From: Gnetum montanum
Lineage: Eukaryota > Streptophyta > Gnetopsida > Gnetales > Gnetaceae
Length of the DNA stretch: 64,000 bases
Assembly (NCBI GenBank): GCA_015680685.1
Contig: MNCI01036747.1
Span: 425,241 to 489,240, forward strand
Direction: 5' to 3'
A model generated the notes under the pieces. That model made no database searches, was not told the origin of the DNA, and was given only the letters and a program-made list of their open reading frames with translations. Made by a program: the position numbers and the translations under genes. This document shows, in pieces, positions 1-13,130 of this stretch (position 1 is its first letter; each line of letters starts with the position of its first letter).

Positions 1-1689
1 AGTTAAACACAAAGCAAATGCTACTTGCATAGCAATTCCGAAAAACAAAATAAACGCAACCTTCAAAGAAAACAAAGGAACGAAAATCTAAAAACCATCT
101 AAATTCCCCGGAAATTTTTACAGTTCCAACTTAGGCTAAGTAATAGGACTATGCATTGCATAGAAAGACAGTGCAGCGTCGTATATTCAATTTATTAGGT
201 ATCGTATTTTGTAGCTTTTCAGAACGCCAAGCAACACGCTAAGCTTCATTTTTTACCAACACCCCGACTACTAGCTGTCCAAAGAGGCTCCTCCATGGGT
301 ACAGTAAATAATATAAATCAATCATAATCCGAAAGAGGAGGCAGAGGAGGTGAAAGGGAGGCCAAATTATATATATACCATTCATTTTTAGGTTTTCCAT
401 TTAGAAAAACTCTAGAATCCCACTTAAACTATTTTTACTGCATGCCATGTTTTTCATGGTTCATTAGCCGAACAGATTTGATGTAAAGGAAAAAGATCCT
501 CTCAGCCTATATATATAAAGACAAATGTGACCAAACTCAAGACGTTTTTTCTGGGTCGCTTGAAATTAAGGCTCTTAACCTGTCTATGATGTTGTCCGTA
601 TATCTATGAGATTCATCATCTGCAGGTTAAATAAAAGCATGCATCAGCCCGTGTAGCATTTAAATAGCTTGTAAAACTTCCTAACTCATCACAGCAACCG
701 CTTCAGAATTTTCATATACAGCTACCATCAACCCAAAAGCTTGAAAAGGACCAGGGAAAACCTAATTTAAATTTTTGAAGAGAGAGGCTGTCACCCTGTA
801 CAGTAACGAACATCAATTTAAAACAGTTGCAGACCCACCAACAGACTAAAATTGCAGCGCTTGGAGACTAAAACGACAGAAGCTTTCTTGTTTTCTCAAA
901 TACGCAGGCGGCTCATGCTGTTTTCACAAAGCGTATAAACCAACAATCCAACATAACTCGTCACCCATCCAATCAATGGCGCTGATTAAAATTTCTGGCA
1001 TTATGACCCATACAGAGGAGTTACGATTTTCCAAATATGCACAGGCATATGCTTCACTGAAACGAGTGTTATTAGCAAGTCTCTAACTCGTCCAACGACA
1101 AACACCAATAATTAGCCTACAACAGACCTACAAATTTCAAATGACCTAACCTATGACAGCAAACCTGTTCTGGGCTTTCAAAGATGTAGAAGTCCATGCT
1201 GAACTCCAATAAATGCCAAATATTAAAATTAAAATAAAAAAATGTTGACATCTACAACTAACCCCATCAATAACTTCCAAGTTGTCACAACCACCAAAAA
1301 CACATTTGACAGGCCAATAACAGAATTCTAACGGGGGCCTAGAGCCCACAATCCTCCCTGAAACAAACGTCTACCACAACTCAAACTTCAAATGCTTTTC
1401 ATACAAACAAACAACAAGAAGCACTCAAAACAAAAATCAAGGAAACAGTTACAACCCCATGAAACCAAAATGGTCCAGCTTCCCACAACCACTAAAAACC
1501 ATTTATGTCGCAGATGCAGAACCCAGAAACAATAACCCAAATCTCTACCAAGACTCCAGACTCCAAAACTCTACTCTCTAACACACACAAAAAAACAGAA
1601 AACCGCAAAAAAAATTTCCGCCACAACACCAAACTTCCAAAAGATTAAAAAAACTAGGATTCAATCATTCATTCATTCATTTTACAAAC
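1..1689 (-). other. Intron 1 (partial) of the ANKRD13-like gene
   Basis: On the minus strand the exon that ends at 1690 is followed directly by GTTTGTAAA, a good plant splice donor, and reading through gives a stop within two codons. The DNA from 1689 to the left edge is T-rich on the minus strand, as plant introns are, and I see no open frame resembling the rest of the ANKRD13-like protein. The next exon therefore probably lies beyond the window, which implies an intron longer than 1.6 kb. No repeat or RNA gene was recognised here. Confidence 0.65.
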
Positions 1690-2356
1690 CTGGCGGAACG
1701 CGACCTTCCTCACTGCCATCGCCGAGGAACAAAACGCTCTGATCAGACCTCTGAATCCTGAAGCCATCAAACCCAGCAAGAGTCATATCCGCGCGGAGAT
1801 TGGAGCCCCTCTTCCAGATCTTGTAGGTATCAGAGGGCGCAATTCTTCCGATAAATGGAATCACAGAGCTCTCAAAGTGGAACGTAATCTCCATGTAGAA
1901 ATCCCTCATTCTCCTCATTGCTTCCACAAGCCGCGGCAGGCGCCTGCACCATTTAGCCCAGGCCAGGGGCTGATAATGGCGCATAATGGCCATGGCCACA
2001 CCTTCTGCACGAGCACAGACGGCTTCCTGCAACGCGCTCCAGCCTAACTCGTTCTGCAAACTCCAATCCGCGCCTGCGGACATCAAAATCTCGGCGGCCT
2101 CGGCATCCCCGCTGTGCACAGTCAGGTGCAGAGCCGTTTCCCTGCGCGGAACATCTCGGCGATCGATAATGGCGGAGATCGCGTCCGCTTTTTGCTCTTC
2201 AGAAATCGAATCGGCCTCCGTCTGAACCTCCTCCGCCGGACGAAGTTTGGGCAGAGATGCTGCAATTCGCCGCAGCGCTGCATGGTCGCCCTGCAGAACT
2301 GCAACGTGCACGGGACTGTGCTCGTATTTCTTCAATTCCTCCGACGACGACGCCAT
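1690..2356 (-). CDS. Ankyrin-repeat / ANKRD13-like (GPCR-chaperone domain) protein, exon 1
   Basis: The frame encodes about 222 residues from MASSSEELKKYEHSP to GRVPPG. Ankyrin-type helices are visible near residues 15-40 (SPVHVAVLQGDHAALRRI) and 73-115 (ETALHLTVHSGDAEAAEIL, then GADWSLQNELGWSALQEAV). They are followed by the conserved start of the ANKRD13 / GPCR-chaperone domain (WAKWCRRLPRL, MRRMRDFYMEITFHFESSV, DTYKIWKRGSNLRADMTLAGFDGFRIQRS). Plant homologues continue after VPPG with a further several hundred residues, so this is only the amino-terminal exon. I chose the ATG at 2356 because MASSSE...KYEHSPVH matches the usual start; an in-frame ATG 16 codons upstream (2404) exists but is not typical. 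Animal ANKRD13 proteins bind ubiquitin and act in receptor trafficking; the role of plant members is largely unknown. The exon ends in phase 1 at CCAG|GTTTGT. No stops or frameshifts, so the gene is probably functional. Confidence 0.9.
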
Positions 2357-3480
2357 TATTGCTGCTGAAATCAGAGGCCAGATCGAGAAGGATTCCGGCG
2401 CCACGAAGGCTTGCGGAGAATCAGAACGCAGAGATTATTAGGATGATGCTCGCGACGGGCATTTCACCGGCCCATTGCTGGTTCCCAAATCGGGTCCCGG
2501 ATTTTGCAAATTTCTGCGAGACAGTTGCAAGTCCCAGCTCGAAAATTTTCCCCCCCACCGAATTGCAGATTTCGGTTCAAGGACTTGCTTGCCTCAAATT
2601 GCAGATTCCGGTTTGGGGATGTTTCCCCAAGTTTCACTCGAAAGATTTCTCCCCTAGTCTCAGATTCCGGGACAATGATTTCTTCTTCCACCGAGTCGCA
2701 GGATTTCTTTCCCCTTAGAGCTGCAAGAAGATTTCAGGAATGATGATTTCCCCGAAAGGGAAAGAAATGGCGCCCACTTGAAAACTGCCCAGAATTTCTC
2801 TGCGGCGCTTCGGGGACCCGGAATTGCAGACGTTTTCTTGAAAACAATGCCGGCTTCTTGTGCTGCTACTGCTGATCTCAGAAATCCGCGGAGACGACGA
2901 AGAACTCAGCAAGTCCTGAGAAACAGGGCCAACGCTTTCGGAGTCCAAGATTTTCCCAGAACGGAAACATGGGCAGGCGAATCGGAATCGGAGTTGTTGA
3001 TTTAGGAGAAAAGCAATGCAACAGCAGAAAGTTCTCGGAAATTCCGACCTCAGGCGGAATCCGGTGCTCCCTTAACAACCAAGAATCAACAACCCACAAA
3101 AAAGAATCTCTCTATCTCTGCAACTGCAACTGCTGCTGCAGCTGGAACAACCAGATTATACCACCTGGAGCCTCTGCAAGAAATAAACTTGCACTTGCAC
3201 ACTTTTTTCTCTCAGTCACACCAACAACAACAACAGCAACATCAGCATCGGCGGCGGCAGCGGGCCCGGCGGATTTCAACAAAGGAATTCAGGCCGGGCC
3301 AGCAGCAGCATCCGGAGGATGACCCGCTCTTTTTCCTAAAACAAAAGAAACACCTCAACACAGAGTCCAACCAAAGACCCAGAACCAGAAAAATGAAAAA
3401 ACACACAAAACAGCACAAATGCTCCCAATGCCTCTCAGGTGCGACTGGAGTGGACCAGGCCAGGCCACACAGCAGCAGCA
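2357..3480 (-). promoter_or_regulatory. GC-rich 5' leader and upstream region of the ANKRD13-like gene
   Basis: This stretch is much richer in GC than the rest of the window and lies directly upstream of the start codon. It contains short trinucleotide runs (CAA/CAG/CGG, around 3125-3145 and 3215-3260) and diverged direct repeats of an AATTGCAGATTCCGGT-like motif at 2561, 2597 and near 2655. I see no strong TATA box on the minus strand close to the start; a weak CATATAAGG lies near 3600. The leader or first untranslated exon probably falls here, but its transcription start cannot be fixed from sequence. Confidence 0.45.
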
Positions 3481-3606
3481 AGTAAGGAATTTGATTCTGC
3501 AAAATCTGTACCCTCTGCACTGCAAAATCTGAGCAGCAAGTATTTCTCAATGGACTGGTCCTGCTTCTTTTGGCTTTTCAGGAAGCAAGGCCGGCCTTAT
3601 ATGAAC

Positions 3607-3627
3607 GAGAAGAAGAAGAAGAAGAAA
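3607..3627. repeat. (GAA)n microsatellite
   Basis: About six uninterrupted GAA/AGA triplets follow ATGAACGA. It is a simple-sequence repeat in the upstream region of the ANKRD13-like gene with no evident coding role. Confidence 0.8.
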
Positions 3628-6270
3628 CAGTTCTTCGTGTTAAGTTCAGGTCAGTTTTTTAGTCCACACATATGCCTACCACAAAATACCAAAGCCTAAT
3701 CCAACAAAACTGTCCCTAGAAACTGCACTTGCAACCCAGAAAGCTCGCAAACCACAGTTCCTGCCCTGAACCAATGCCAAAGCCAAAGCTAAAGCTAGAC
3801 CCACAACTGTCCTTTTTCGGCACCGCTGGAAATTTTATTAGTTTCCCAATTTTCACGTGCCGCTGATAGGCCTCACCACACCGAGCCCCGCTCCAACCCA
3901 ACTTCCTTTCTTAGTTTTTTTTCCTCCTCCCTCGCTTTGTTTTCTAGCGGTCCCCTAAACTAGGGCATACCCTCCTCATACAGTCACAGAATTATTAGTA
4001 GCAAATTCCTTCTACCACTTGCTGCTGCTCTGCAAATTTATTTCTGCGGGTTTTCAGGTTTTCAATTCAGGAAAAAGCAGGTTCGCATGCATTGAGAAAT
4101 CCAGACAGCGACGGCAGCCATTAAACTTCGGGTGCGCGGCCAACTATAAAGTCAAAATCCATGAATCCCACTGCTGCAACGTATTGTATTGCATTTCAGA
4201 CCGGACCAGAACGGACAGCTCAGTATCTTATTTGTTTTTCTTCTGTGGATGCCATCACCGTCTGTATTTGTAAGAGTTGTTGCAGATGAAGCAGCATGAT
4301 GGGTTCTTCACTCCCATTGAAAACAACCGCTGCTCCTCCTCCTCTCGAATCATGCGCTTCAATGCCTTGAGAGGTAAAGTAAAGGAAGGTCCCGCAGGGA
4401 TTGATAAATTTTATTTGGTTATTTATTTGGGTATTTAATCCGTCGAGCTGAGCCGGTCAATGATTCAAAAATGGCCCCATAAATTGGGCTCTAGGGGCTC
4501 TGTTTCAGCTTTTCCAATTTTGTCATAAGAGATTGCAACGGATCAGAGTAAAATACAGCAGTTTCAGGCTCAAGGTAAAATTTATCTTTGGCGCCATGGT
4601 ATTGTTTTTTGATGCATTTTTGAGAAATTTGGAGGAAAAACCGGTTCAGTTTCGACTTTCTTCCTTCGGTGTTATTTTTGGATGGACTTTTGCAAAATTT
4701 GGATGGGAAGTGGGTTAAGTTTCCGTTGGATTGCAGGATCAAGACGAGAAAAATAAAATTTCCAGGCGACGTTCTTCTTGTTACTGAGAAAATCAAATAA
4801 AAATCGTGAGAATACGAAATTGTATCACGGGATGTCGGCGGATCGTTGCAGAAATTATTATTACGATGCGTCGGTGTTACGGTGTCCGTGATTGTTTAAA
4901 AATGCTCTATTTTATCGTGATTTTAGAAAAAAGAAAGGATGGCCTGTTTTCTTCTTCCTTTGGCAGGATTAAAAAATAAACAATGCCTTTCGCAATGATA
5001 TTTAAGGAAAACGCTCCGGTTTTTTAAGCATAAGGATTTGGGTAATAAAGACTAATGAATACATGCATTGGTTGAGAAATTATCATGGCTGTGTGTGCAC
5101 TTTTAAAAAGTTGAACGTTGCTTTTTTTAAGCCGGCCAAAATTGGTTTGATGGTTCATAATCGTTTGGCGACTTTCAAGGAGCTTTTACTAGTTCAAAGT
5201 GGAATTTTTCTATGTTTTTTATGATGCAAATTCGTTGGCATCAACTAGTATAGTGGTGTCATTTAAGAACAACTGATTTTTGTCTGTTGAAAGTGACCAT
5301 TCTATCCACAAATTTCCGGGAAGAAAATTTATCTCTATGGATCTTTGGAACAACCGTGGATTTAAGAGGACATATGCAAAGGTGAGTGCCCAAAGAAACA
5401 GGATCCATGGCAATAACTATGATGAACTTTTTTAAGGGTTTGAAGGTATGATGTTCATCAATGACAACACCACCAACTTCAATTAATTCAAGTTATATCA
5501 TGTTATCTTCAACCAACCCACAAACAAACTAGATCCACTTTCTTTCTTTAATGCTTGTTGAATCCATTTTCATTTCACGGAAATGTATACACTTGGAGTT
5601 CAACCTTATAGACTAATTAGTTGGACTTCAACTCTAAATAATGTCTATGTATTTTAAATTTTTTTGATGAGGTGTTTCCTTTATTAAAAGTCAACTTCAA
5701 TCAAATCAAATCATGTCTCAAACTAGCAAGTTCAATTAAGACAAGTCAAGAATGGTCTTCCACCATCAATAAGCTATAATGAAACCTATCAAATATTATA
5801 GCAAGTTTACAAATGAGGAAGTAAACAATTTTAACATAAGTAGTTATTTAAGCCTTCTTTTCTTTCTTTAAAAAACTCAATCAAGAAAATAGAAATGAAG
5901 TAGAAGAAAGGAAACCAAAATAAATAAATATGGAAAATTTACTTTCAAAGATGTAAAATGTAATAGCTACATTTCACTTTCCAAAACTTTATATTTAACA
6001 TAAAACTATATAATAGTTTGTTTTTAATTTACTTTCAATTTTGCTTCTTTTATTTTTTATTTTGATATATTAATTGGTAATCATTGTAGATTAAATTTAA
6101 TCTAAAGTCATAATATTTTAAGTTTAAAGATATTGGATATAAGATTGTAACCATTTCCACTCTCATCCTAGGGAAATATAGACAAATCGACATCAACCTT
6201 GTTGGGGAATAGTTAAGTCTTCATCTTACTAGTTATTTCATCCAACTTTGAATCCCTCTATATTTATTTA
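3628..6270. other. Intergenic, no recognisable gene
   Basis: Both strands lack a long frame with family resemblance. Base composition falls from mixed to strongly AT-rich after about 5400. Short frames near 4019-4273 and 4491-4796 show no motif and look like chance. A plus-strand CTATAAAG near 4145 is an isolated TATA-like string without a supported gene downstream. Confidence 0.6.
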
Positions 6271-6272
6271 AC

Positions 6273-6450
6273 AATGAGGTGTTAGCCTAGTGGTATAGGT
6301 CTTGGCTTAGTAACCCTAGGTCACAGGCTTGATTCTGGCATTGAGTTATAAACTTCTATAAATCTTGGGGAGTACCTATGTTTCACTTATTTTGGATTCC
6401 AACCCACACACACAACCTCCCCGTCCCCCCAAACAAAAAAAGAAAAAAAG
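6273..6450 (+). mobile_element. tRNA-derived SINE-like unit 1
   Basis: A pol III type A-box-like string (TAGCCTAGTGG, 6283-6293) is followed 30-odd bases later by a B-box-like GGCTTGATTC (6326-6335), the spacing seen in tRNA genes. The body then runs about 100 bases to a C-rich stretch and an A-rich tail (AAAAAAAGAAAAAAAG). The head does not fold into an intact tRNA, so a SINE is more likely than a tRNA gene. Confidence 0.6.
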
Positions 6451-6504
6451 AAAAAAATCATGCACTTACTTTAACTTATAATTCATCTTATGTATCATTC
6501 TTAA

Positions 6505-6752
6505 CAAACTTGTAGTAAGGTGGTTAAGATACGCACCTTTTGGTGAGGTGCTTATGGTTCGATTCCTATCTCCTCCCCTAGGTGTGGCAACAATTGTGCT
6601 ATTGCCTAGAGCCACAGTGCTCATCTTGCTAAGCAAGGTCTTGGGAGGGTTGGTAGATGAGCGAAAGCTTAACCGCTTTGAATGGTTATACCTAAGCTTG
6701 AACCCAAGTCTTCAACTTGAGAAACAAGCACCTTACCATCACTCCAAATAAC
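6505..6752 (+). mobile_element. tRNA-derived SINE-like unit 2
   Basis: An A-box-like TAGTAAGGTGG (6513-6523) and a perfect B box GGTTCGATTCC (6556-6566) mark a tRNA-like head. The body of about 180 bases is unlike unit 1 beyond the head, so it is a different SINE family or an independent insertion. A chance open frame of 67 codons covers the body and is not considered a gene. Confidence 0.65.
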
Positions 6753-7609
6753 AATTAAGACTTTATTTTATTATTTATTATGTCAACCTTTGAATCCTTC
6801 ATATCTTTCAACTAATTTGTAATTAATTTTATCTATTAAGGTCAAATCATTTTAGCACATGCTTCTTTACTTAAGGCTTAAAAGCAATGTAACAAATAAA
6901 ATACTAAAGAAGAATAAAAAAATTAAATAAACATTGAAAGTTTACCTTTTGCATTTGCAATATGTTTGTTATGTATGAGCTCAAGATGGATTAAAATTCC
7001 ATTGGAAATTTAAAAACATTAACTAGTTTTGTTTTTTAGACCCATTATAATTATTGACCCATCCTTTTATCTTACCCTTGTTTAATAGTTCTAATTTGTA
7101 GCTATATATATAGGATGTTTTTTCTACAATAATACAAGCTAACTTCTTGATTAAGCAATAAGGAAGTTGAACTTTAGCATAGATTCATTAATTGTTATTT
7201 CGTCTTTAATCTACATGTTGAATTTCTTGTTCATGCATAGTTATTCAATTTGAAAATTTATTTTCAAAAATTTAACATTAATGCTTAACTTATTAAGATT
7301 TGATTTAAGATGAAATTTTGTTACATTGGGAAGAGAACAATTTTAACATAAAGTGTTAGAGCTCTCTTCAAGACCTCAAACAAAACTTAATAAATAAATG
7401 TGCTAAATAAATGAAAATAAGAAGAAAAAAAGAAAAACCAAATAAACATAGAAACTTAACTTTTGAATATGTAAATATGTAATAGTTATATTTGTACTTA
7501 CTTTTGCTAAAACTTTTATAATCTCTTTATAAAGTTTATGTTATAAATCTAATTATGTTATTGATATTTTTTTAGCAATTAAAAGTTTATATATAGTAAA
7601 TTAAATTTA

Positions 7610-7782
7610 GGATTCGCCACTTGTAGTGATGCTAAGGCACTTATTTCCTAAATTGTAAGATATGGGTTCAAGCCTAGGGTAGAACTACTTGAAAGAGGTT
7701 AGGATTTCACTTATCCATCAACCCTCCTAGGCCTCACCTTAGTGAGATAAGTATTGAGCCTCAAGGTGATTATCCTTTTTTA
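7610..7782 (+). mobile_element. tRNA-derived SINE-like unit 3
   Basis: An A-box-like TGTAGTGATGCTAAGGC (from 7622) and a B-box-like GGGTTCAAGCC (7664-7674) are spaced as in a tRNA gene. The element ends in a T run (about 7775-7781), the tail type seen in some plant SINE families and also a pol III terminator. The body is distinct from units 1 and 2. Confidence 0.6.
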
Positions 7783-7914
7783 TAGTGAATTAAGTTTGTA
7801 TCACAGTATTAGGTAACACATAGGATATAAAAGGATTGATTGTAAGTAAAGTCCCCAACTAACAAATTCAACTATGTTAAGTTTGTGTCCTTTCTAATTA
7901 ATAGACTAATGACT

Positions 7915-10900
7915 TCAACTTCCCTTAGTTAGAGTTAAATTTACTAAAACTAAACTCAAAATTTTGTACATCTGTAGATCCTCTAGATCTATTGGATGGT
8001 AGAATATACATACCATGAGTTTTGAAAACATCATTATGAAAATTACCAAGCATTCTTTGGTTAACATTTGGAACAAATCAACCAAATTTGCAACTATAAT
8101 ATTCCATTTATGTCTAATGTGCTCCAATGCATGACATTGTAGGAAAAAGCAGTATTCATCTTCAATGCTTTTGTATTACATAGTCGGCATATTCGTTCTT
8201 CAAGAGGAATTTTGTGTTATCTATCTGTTTTGACTCTCAAATGATAAGATCCCATCCATGCTCTACCAATTGTGCATTATAACTAATAAGAAATAATAAT
8301 AAATAAATAATTTTCCTTTGAATTAAGGCCTCTCCTATAACTATTCAAATAAAAATGTTTTTTGCCTTTGACATTTGCTCCAAGTTTGTTATATACTAAT
8401 TGTTTTACCAACCTAAGTACAAACTTGGCTAGAATCATAATAGAGAATATACTCTTGAATATTCCATTTATTAAGTCATAGAACTTCTTCATGAAGCCAT
8501 CCTCTATCTTAAGTTTCTATCAATCACTTTTTTGGAATATTTATCCAATGAAGATGCGGAAAGATTATGAATGTAGGCTATAAGCTAACAAATAGCTTCA
8601 ACCTCCAATGACATCATTTCTACATCAAGAAGCATAATATCATACTGTAACTCTCTTCACTTTAAAATCATTAAGCAAAAAAAGCTTTTGAATTTCTTTT
8701 ATTTGTTTCTAATATTTATTTGATAGAGCAAGACCCCATACAATACATTCATAAACAATGGTAGGTTGAACAATGACATGATGAAATTATTTTCAAATAT
8801 CTGAAACTATAATAGATACTTTCTTATATTTGTTTTTAAAGGAAAATAAGGCTTTCATACCACCTACAACTGATATCATTTGTAATTATGAGTGCATTCT
8901 AGGTGAAGATATTTGTAAGATGAAATTATGTCAACATGTTCATGTCTTATAGTAAAATTATACATCCTATTTCATGTGCTACAAATCCTAATTTTTATTT
9001 TTTGGACACTAACTTTCATTCCTAACTACTAACAAAAAAAGTTTTTAAGAGTATTAAGCATTTGATGTAGTCCTTCCATTGAATTGTAAATTATTAACAT
9101 AGAGCAATAGTTTGAAAAGATTGCTTCCAATTGTAATTGTAAAATGAGTAGGTATTTTATACATCCACTCTTCAAGTTCATCAATAAAAAGACTCAATAA
9201 AGTAGGAGAAAGAGGACATCCTTGTTTAATACCAATAAAGTGTTAAATAAAATTCTTTCTTGTCCATTTGTAAACTAAATACATACCTCTTTGTAAAGTT
9301 TTTAGATAGCTAATAATAGTGTGCTAGAAACTTCTAAATTTTTCAAGCATCTCCATAACTTGCTTCGAATGACATATCATAGGCCTTATAAAAATTTAAA
9401 AAGAAAATAAAATTTCTCTTTTATGAAATTTTTGCTCTATTAATAAGATATTTCAAAGTGATGAGATGATCTATAGTAGAATGTTGTTGCCTGAATTGTG
9501 CCTAGGAAATTGCATGTATATGATTTTTTAGCCCATATTTCAAGCATATATCCTAGAATAGTGCCCATAACCTTGCCAAAAATATTGTTGATTATAATCA
9601 ATCTATAATTATTTAGATATTTTTTGTCTTCTTCTCTTAAAAGCATAACTACTTCATTGATTCACAATTCCTTTTCTAACCCTACTTACATAGCCATATT
9701 TAACTTATTCTAAATGGCATTCCATACTAGTGGTTATCCCCATTTAAGCATTTATTCATATAAATTCTTTACATTAGTAGCTTTTCCTAATGCTAAGTTT
9801 TTTTATCTCTTGTCTTGTATCATCAAAAGAAATAAATAATGTAGTACCATTGTTATGAAAAACTTTTTTTCTATCTTTGCTATGAAACAAAGCTTGATAA
9901 AAATTTTCAATATTTATGAGAGAAAATTCATAGTCTATTCTTCTTTTGCTTTGAAATAAATGCCAAAAACATTTAAGATATTTCTTTATCATTGCTAATA
10001 AACTATTTTGTCTTCATTTATTAAATTTTTTATTCTTAATTCAAATCAAATTTTTATATGCTTTGATAGTCTCTCATGACTTTTGAGTCATCAATAAAAT
10101 TATAGGTAACTTACATTCTTCAACAAACAATTATTGATTGTTTGTATTTTGACATTTAGAATTATTTAGGGTAGTTGTAATTAGGGTTTGTATAAGACTC
10201 ACACTTAAATTCCAAATCTTTTAAATTTCATTTTGAAAATAATCATTCATTTTTGTAGTTAGCCTGAAGTAGTTTTGCCTCCTAGAATATCTAATCCATT
10301 ATGTATTTGTTAATAACATGAAGTATAAAAGATGATGTTAGGATTTAATTATTTCTTCATCTACTTCATAACATTTGATACAGCTAACATTGTCTAGGCT
10401 AAAAAGAAGAAAATCAATATTAGAGTTGCCTTTTGGTCTTACAAAAGTGAAGCCATATAATTTTGCATATTTATAGATGCCGTTAAGAACTAATAGATCC
10501 GGTCAATGTTGCCATTGTAACAAGTGTTTTCCCTTGTGATTAAATTGTTTATCTTTAGAGCATTGATTTCATTTTGTGTTTTTCTCATATTCTAAAAAGC
10601 CTTGAGGATTCCAGTGACTAGTAAGGATTTTATTGAACTAATTATAGCATTAAAGTCACCACAAATGTAAATTTTCCTCTTTGAGCAAAACTAGCAATAT
10701 CCATGCCAAGGGATTGAAATGAAAAATCTTGCCCTTTTTGGACATAAAGAGCAACTTCTCTAGGTGCAAAGCAACAAAAATCTAAAAAATAAAAAAGAAT
10801 TTTGATGTAATATTTTTACCCAAACATATTGATTGTATTCATATACCTTTTCTATTTGGACTTGCTTATGAAAAGAATTTTGAATCAAAAAGCCAAACTT
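7915..10900 (-). mobile_element. Degenerate LINE (non-LTR retrotransposon), minus strand
   Basis: Read on the minus strand, three LINE landmarks occur in the expected order. First is an endonuclease segment with the motif KIYICGDFNAIISS near 10640-10690, preceded in frame by FAPREVALYVQKGQDFSFQSLG. Next is a reverse transcriptase segment with GIKQGCPLSPTLLSLF near 9190-9240. Last is a carboxy-terminal segment EDEYCFFLQCHALEHIRHKW near 8090-8180, which resembles the zinc-binding end of plant LINE proteins. Frames are broken by many stops and shifts and the whole is AT-rich, so the element is long dead. Both ends are estimates; no target duplication or tail was identified. Confidence 0.75.
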
Positions 10901-13130
10901 CTAAAAGGTCTTCCATGATTTGCATTCCTTTTGTGAGAAAAGATAAAATAGAAAAATTTGGAATAATATTTTATTGAGAAATTTCAGTTTTCCATGTTTC
11001 AACAATACCAAAAATGTTAAATTTATTTTTGTCACAAAGAAATGTGTACCATTTAACTTTAACCTTGTTGAGTGATAGTTTAAGTCTTCATCTTACTAAT
11101 CATTTAGTAAAAATTTAAATCCATTTTATTTGTTTGCTTGATGTGCAATTTATTTTATTTGTCCATCTTAAAAATCTTTTACACAAGGCCATCTTCAATT
11201 AAATCCATTAATGTTTTTGAATCAACAAACTAACTATTCCTATCGCAAGCTTTGTTTTTCTCATTTACCTTACATTTCAATGGACATGAGGGCACCCTGT
11301 CATGTGTGGATATGCCATCCATTATAGTGGGATGCCGATGGTAGGTCGAATACCATTAAGCAAATGACATACACGATCAAGCTTAGATGAATTGAGTTTG
11401 TCACACATTTGATAAAAGACTATGAAGAGCCTACTCATTTTTGTTTAGGTGGCTAGCCCTAGAGTGATTAATCCTACCCAAGCAACCAAATACATAAAAT
11501 AAGAATCACAATCCATAAAACAAGCATAGTACATAAGCTTTCAGTTATGCCCTAAGCCCAACCTCTTGATGATTATGGACCTATTCCTACTTTGGAATTT
11601 TGCTTAATTGAATCAAAGAAATTTGTGACACTAGTGTCCACTACGATTGCCTATGGTGAATAGGCATTCATATTCATGATATCTTTGTTTGAGCAGCTGG
11701 GTGGGAGTTTCGAGGGTCAAGTAATTGATTTCGATAATTTCTAAGGTGCTGTACAAAATCTTTGTTTAATCCTTGCAACTTTGTATGATCATCATTCCAC
11801 CTAAGTCATCTAGTCATAGAGCAATGTGAAGCACCTTTGCTCATGTACTCCCACTGATGCTAGGAAAACTCCATTAGATAAATGATGAAGGAAATGCAAG
11901 GGGATGGGTATTGATATGAAGTTTTCTGATGTCCATTATGTTTTCATTTTCCTAGGTTGTTCCAAGATAGTAATATAATCAACCTGGCTTCCTAAAAAAA
12001 TCTAACTATTCCTTTACATTTCTTAATTGGAGTTGAATATATTTTCATTGTGAAAAATTACATACTATCAAACTTTAATATTTAGTCTTGCTAAGTGATA
12101 ATCTAAGTCTCCATTTTAATAACTAATTACATAACCAATATATCTTACCTAACTTAGTAAGATGCAAGTTACATGTCTACCATAGAAAATCACATTGATA
12201 AGCTTCAATATAAAGTATTTAAATTTTAACAATAATAATTGATTAATCCACATTATATTAAATGCCACTATAAATCACTTAACCAAGTGTGGTTCACCCA
12301 AGGTGTGATGGGCATCAATACCCATAAGTGGTTTATTGCATAGAATGGTGTTAGACTTTTACCTTGTAAATTAGGACAAAATCTTCACTATGAATGTATA
12401 TATGAAACTAATTAACCTTTGATAGTCTGAACAACAAAGGATTAGCTTATCTTTCCATTTTGATTGTTATTTGTGGTTTTTTGAAAAAAGTTTTGCAAGA
12501 ATATATAAGCACATGATGTAAATTAACAAACAAAATGCCAAGGTATTCATGATAGTTTTGTTTAGTTTGTAGTTCTCCATCTTGAAAGATCAGCAAGTAA
12601 ATATCAAGGGTTAAATATGTGAAATTGTGAAATGAACCTTTATTACATCTCAAGACCTATTTTCATGAATAATAAAGACTCTACAAATTGACTAAGCACC
12701 AAGGATATAAAAAATAAATCATGCAAACTTTTTCTATAACATTATAAAGGTGTCTCAAATGAGTACTCATAGGAAACTCAAGAAGTAAATTGAAGTATTT
12801 GCCATACTAATGTATTAACGACAAATTAAGTCAAATTTACCCACGGGCCGGGTAACCACGTACCCTCCTTAAATGGAAGTTGTAATTAATGAAGTTGCTT
12901 GTTGGGATTTAAAAAATGAACATTGCTCTCAAACCATTTTTACTTTGTTTTGTCAGTCCTTACTGTTAGTAAGCATCTTTGATGCATAAATGAGGTGCAA
13001 GTTTTTTGAATAAAGAAACCCAATGATGTCTTGTTAAACGACAGTTTCAAAAAAGTGAATGAAATGATAGTTCAAGGGAACAAACTACATCCAATACTGA
13101 AAAGTTCTTCAATCGTAAACATGGTTAGAG
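10901..13130. other. AT-rich intergenic, nothing recognised
   Basis: No frame, tRNA-like head or terminal repeat could be supported on either strand. The stretch 11280-11990 has a slightly higher GC content and may be the remnant of an unidentified element. Confidence 0.5.

Noticed and set aside
4491-4796. 101-codon minus-strand frame downstream of a mixed-composition region
   Set aside because: It has no recognisable motif and the plus strand is equally open here.
6513-6590. Genuine tRNA gene
   Set aside because: The boxes are good but the arms do not pair as a tRNA cloverleaf and a SINE-like body follows.
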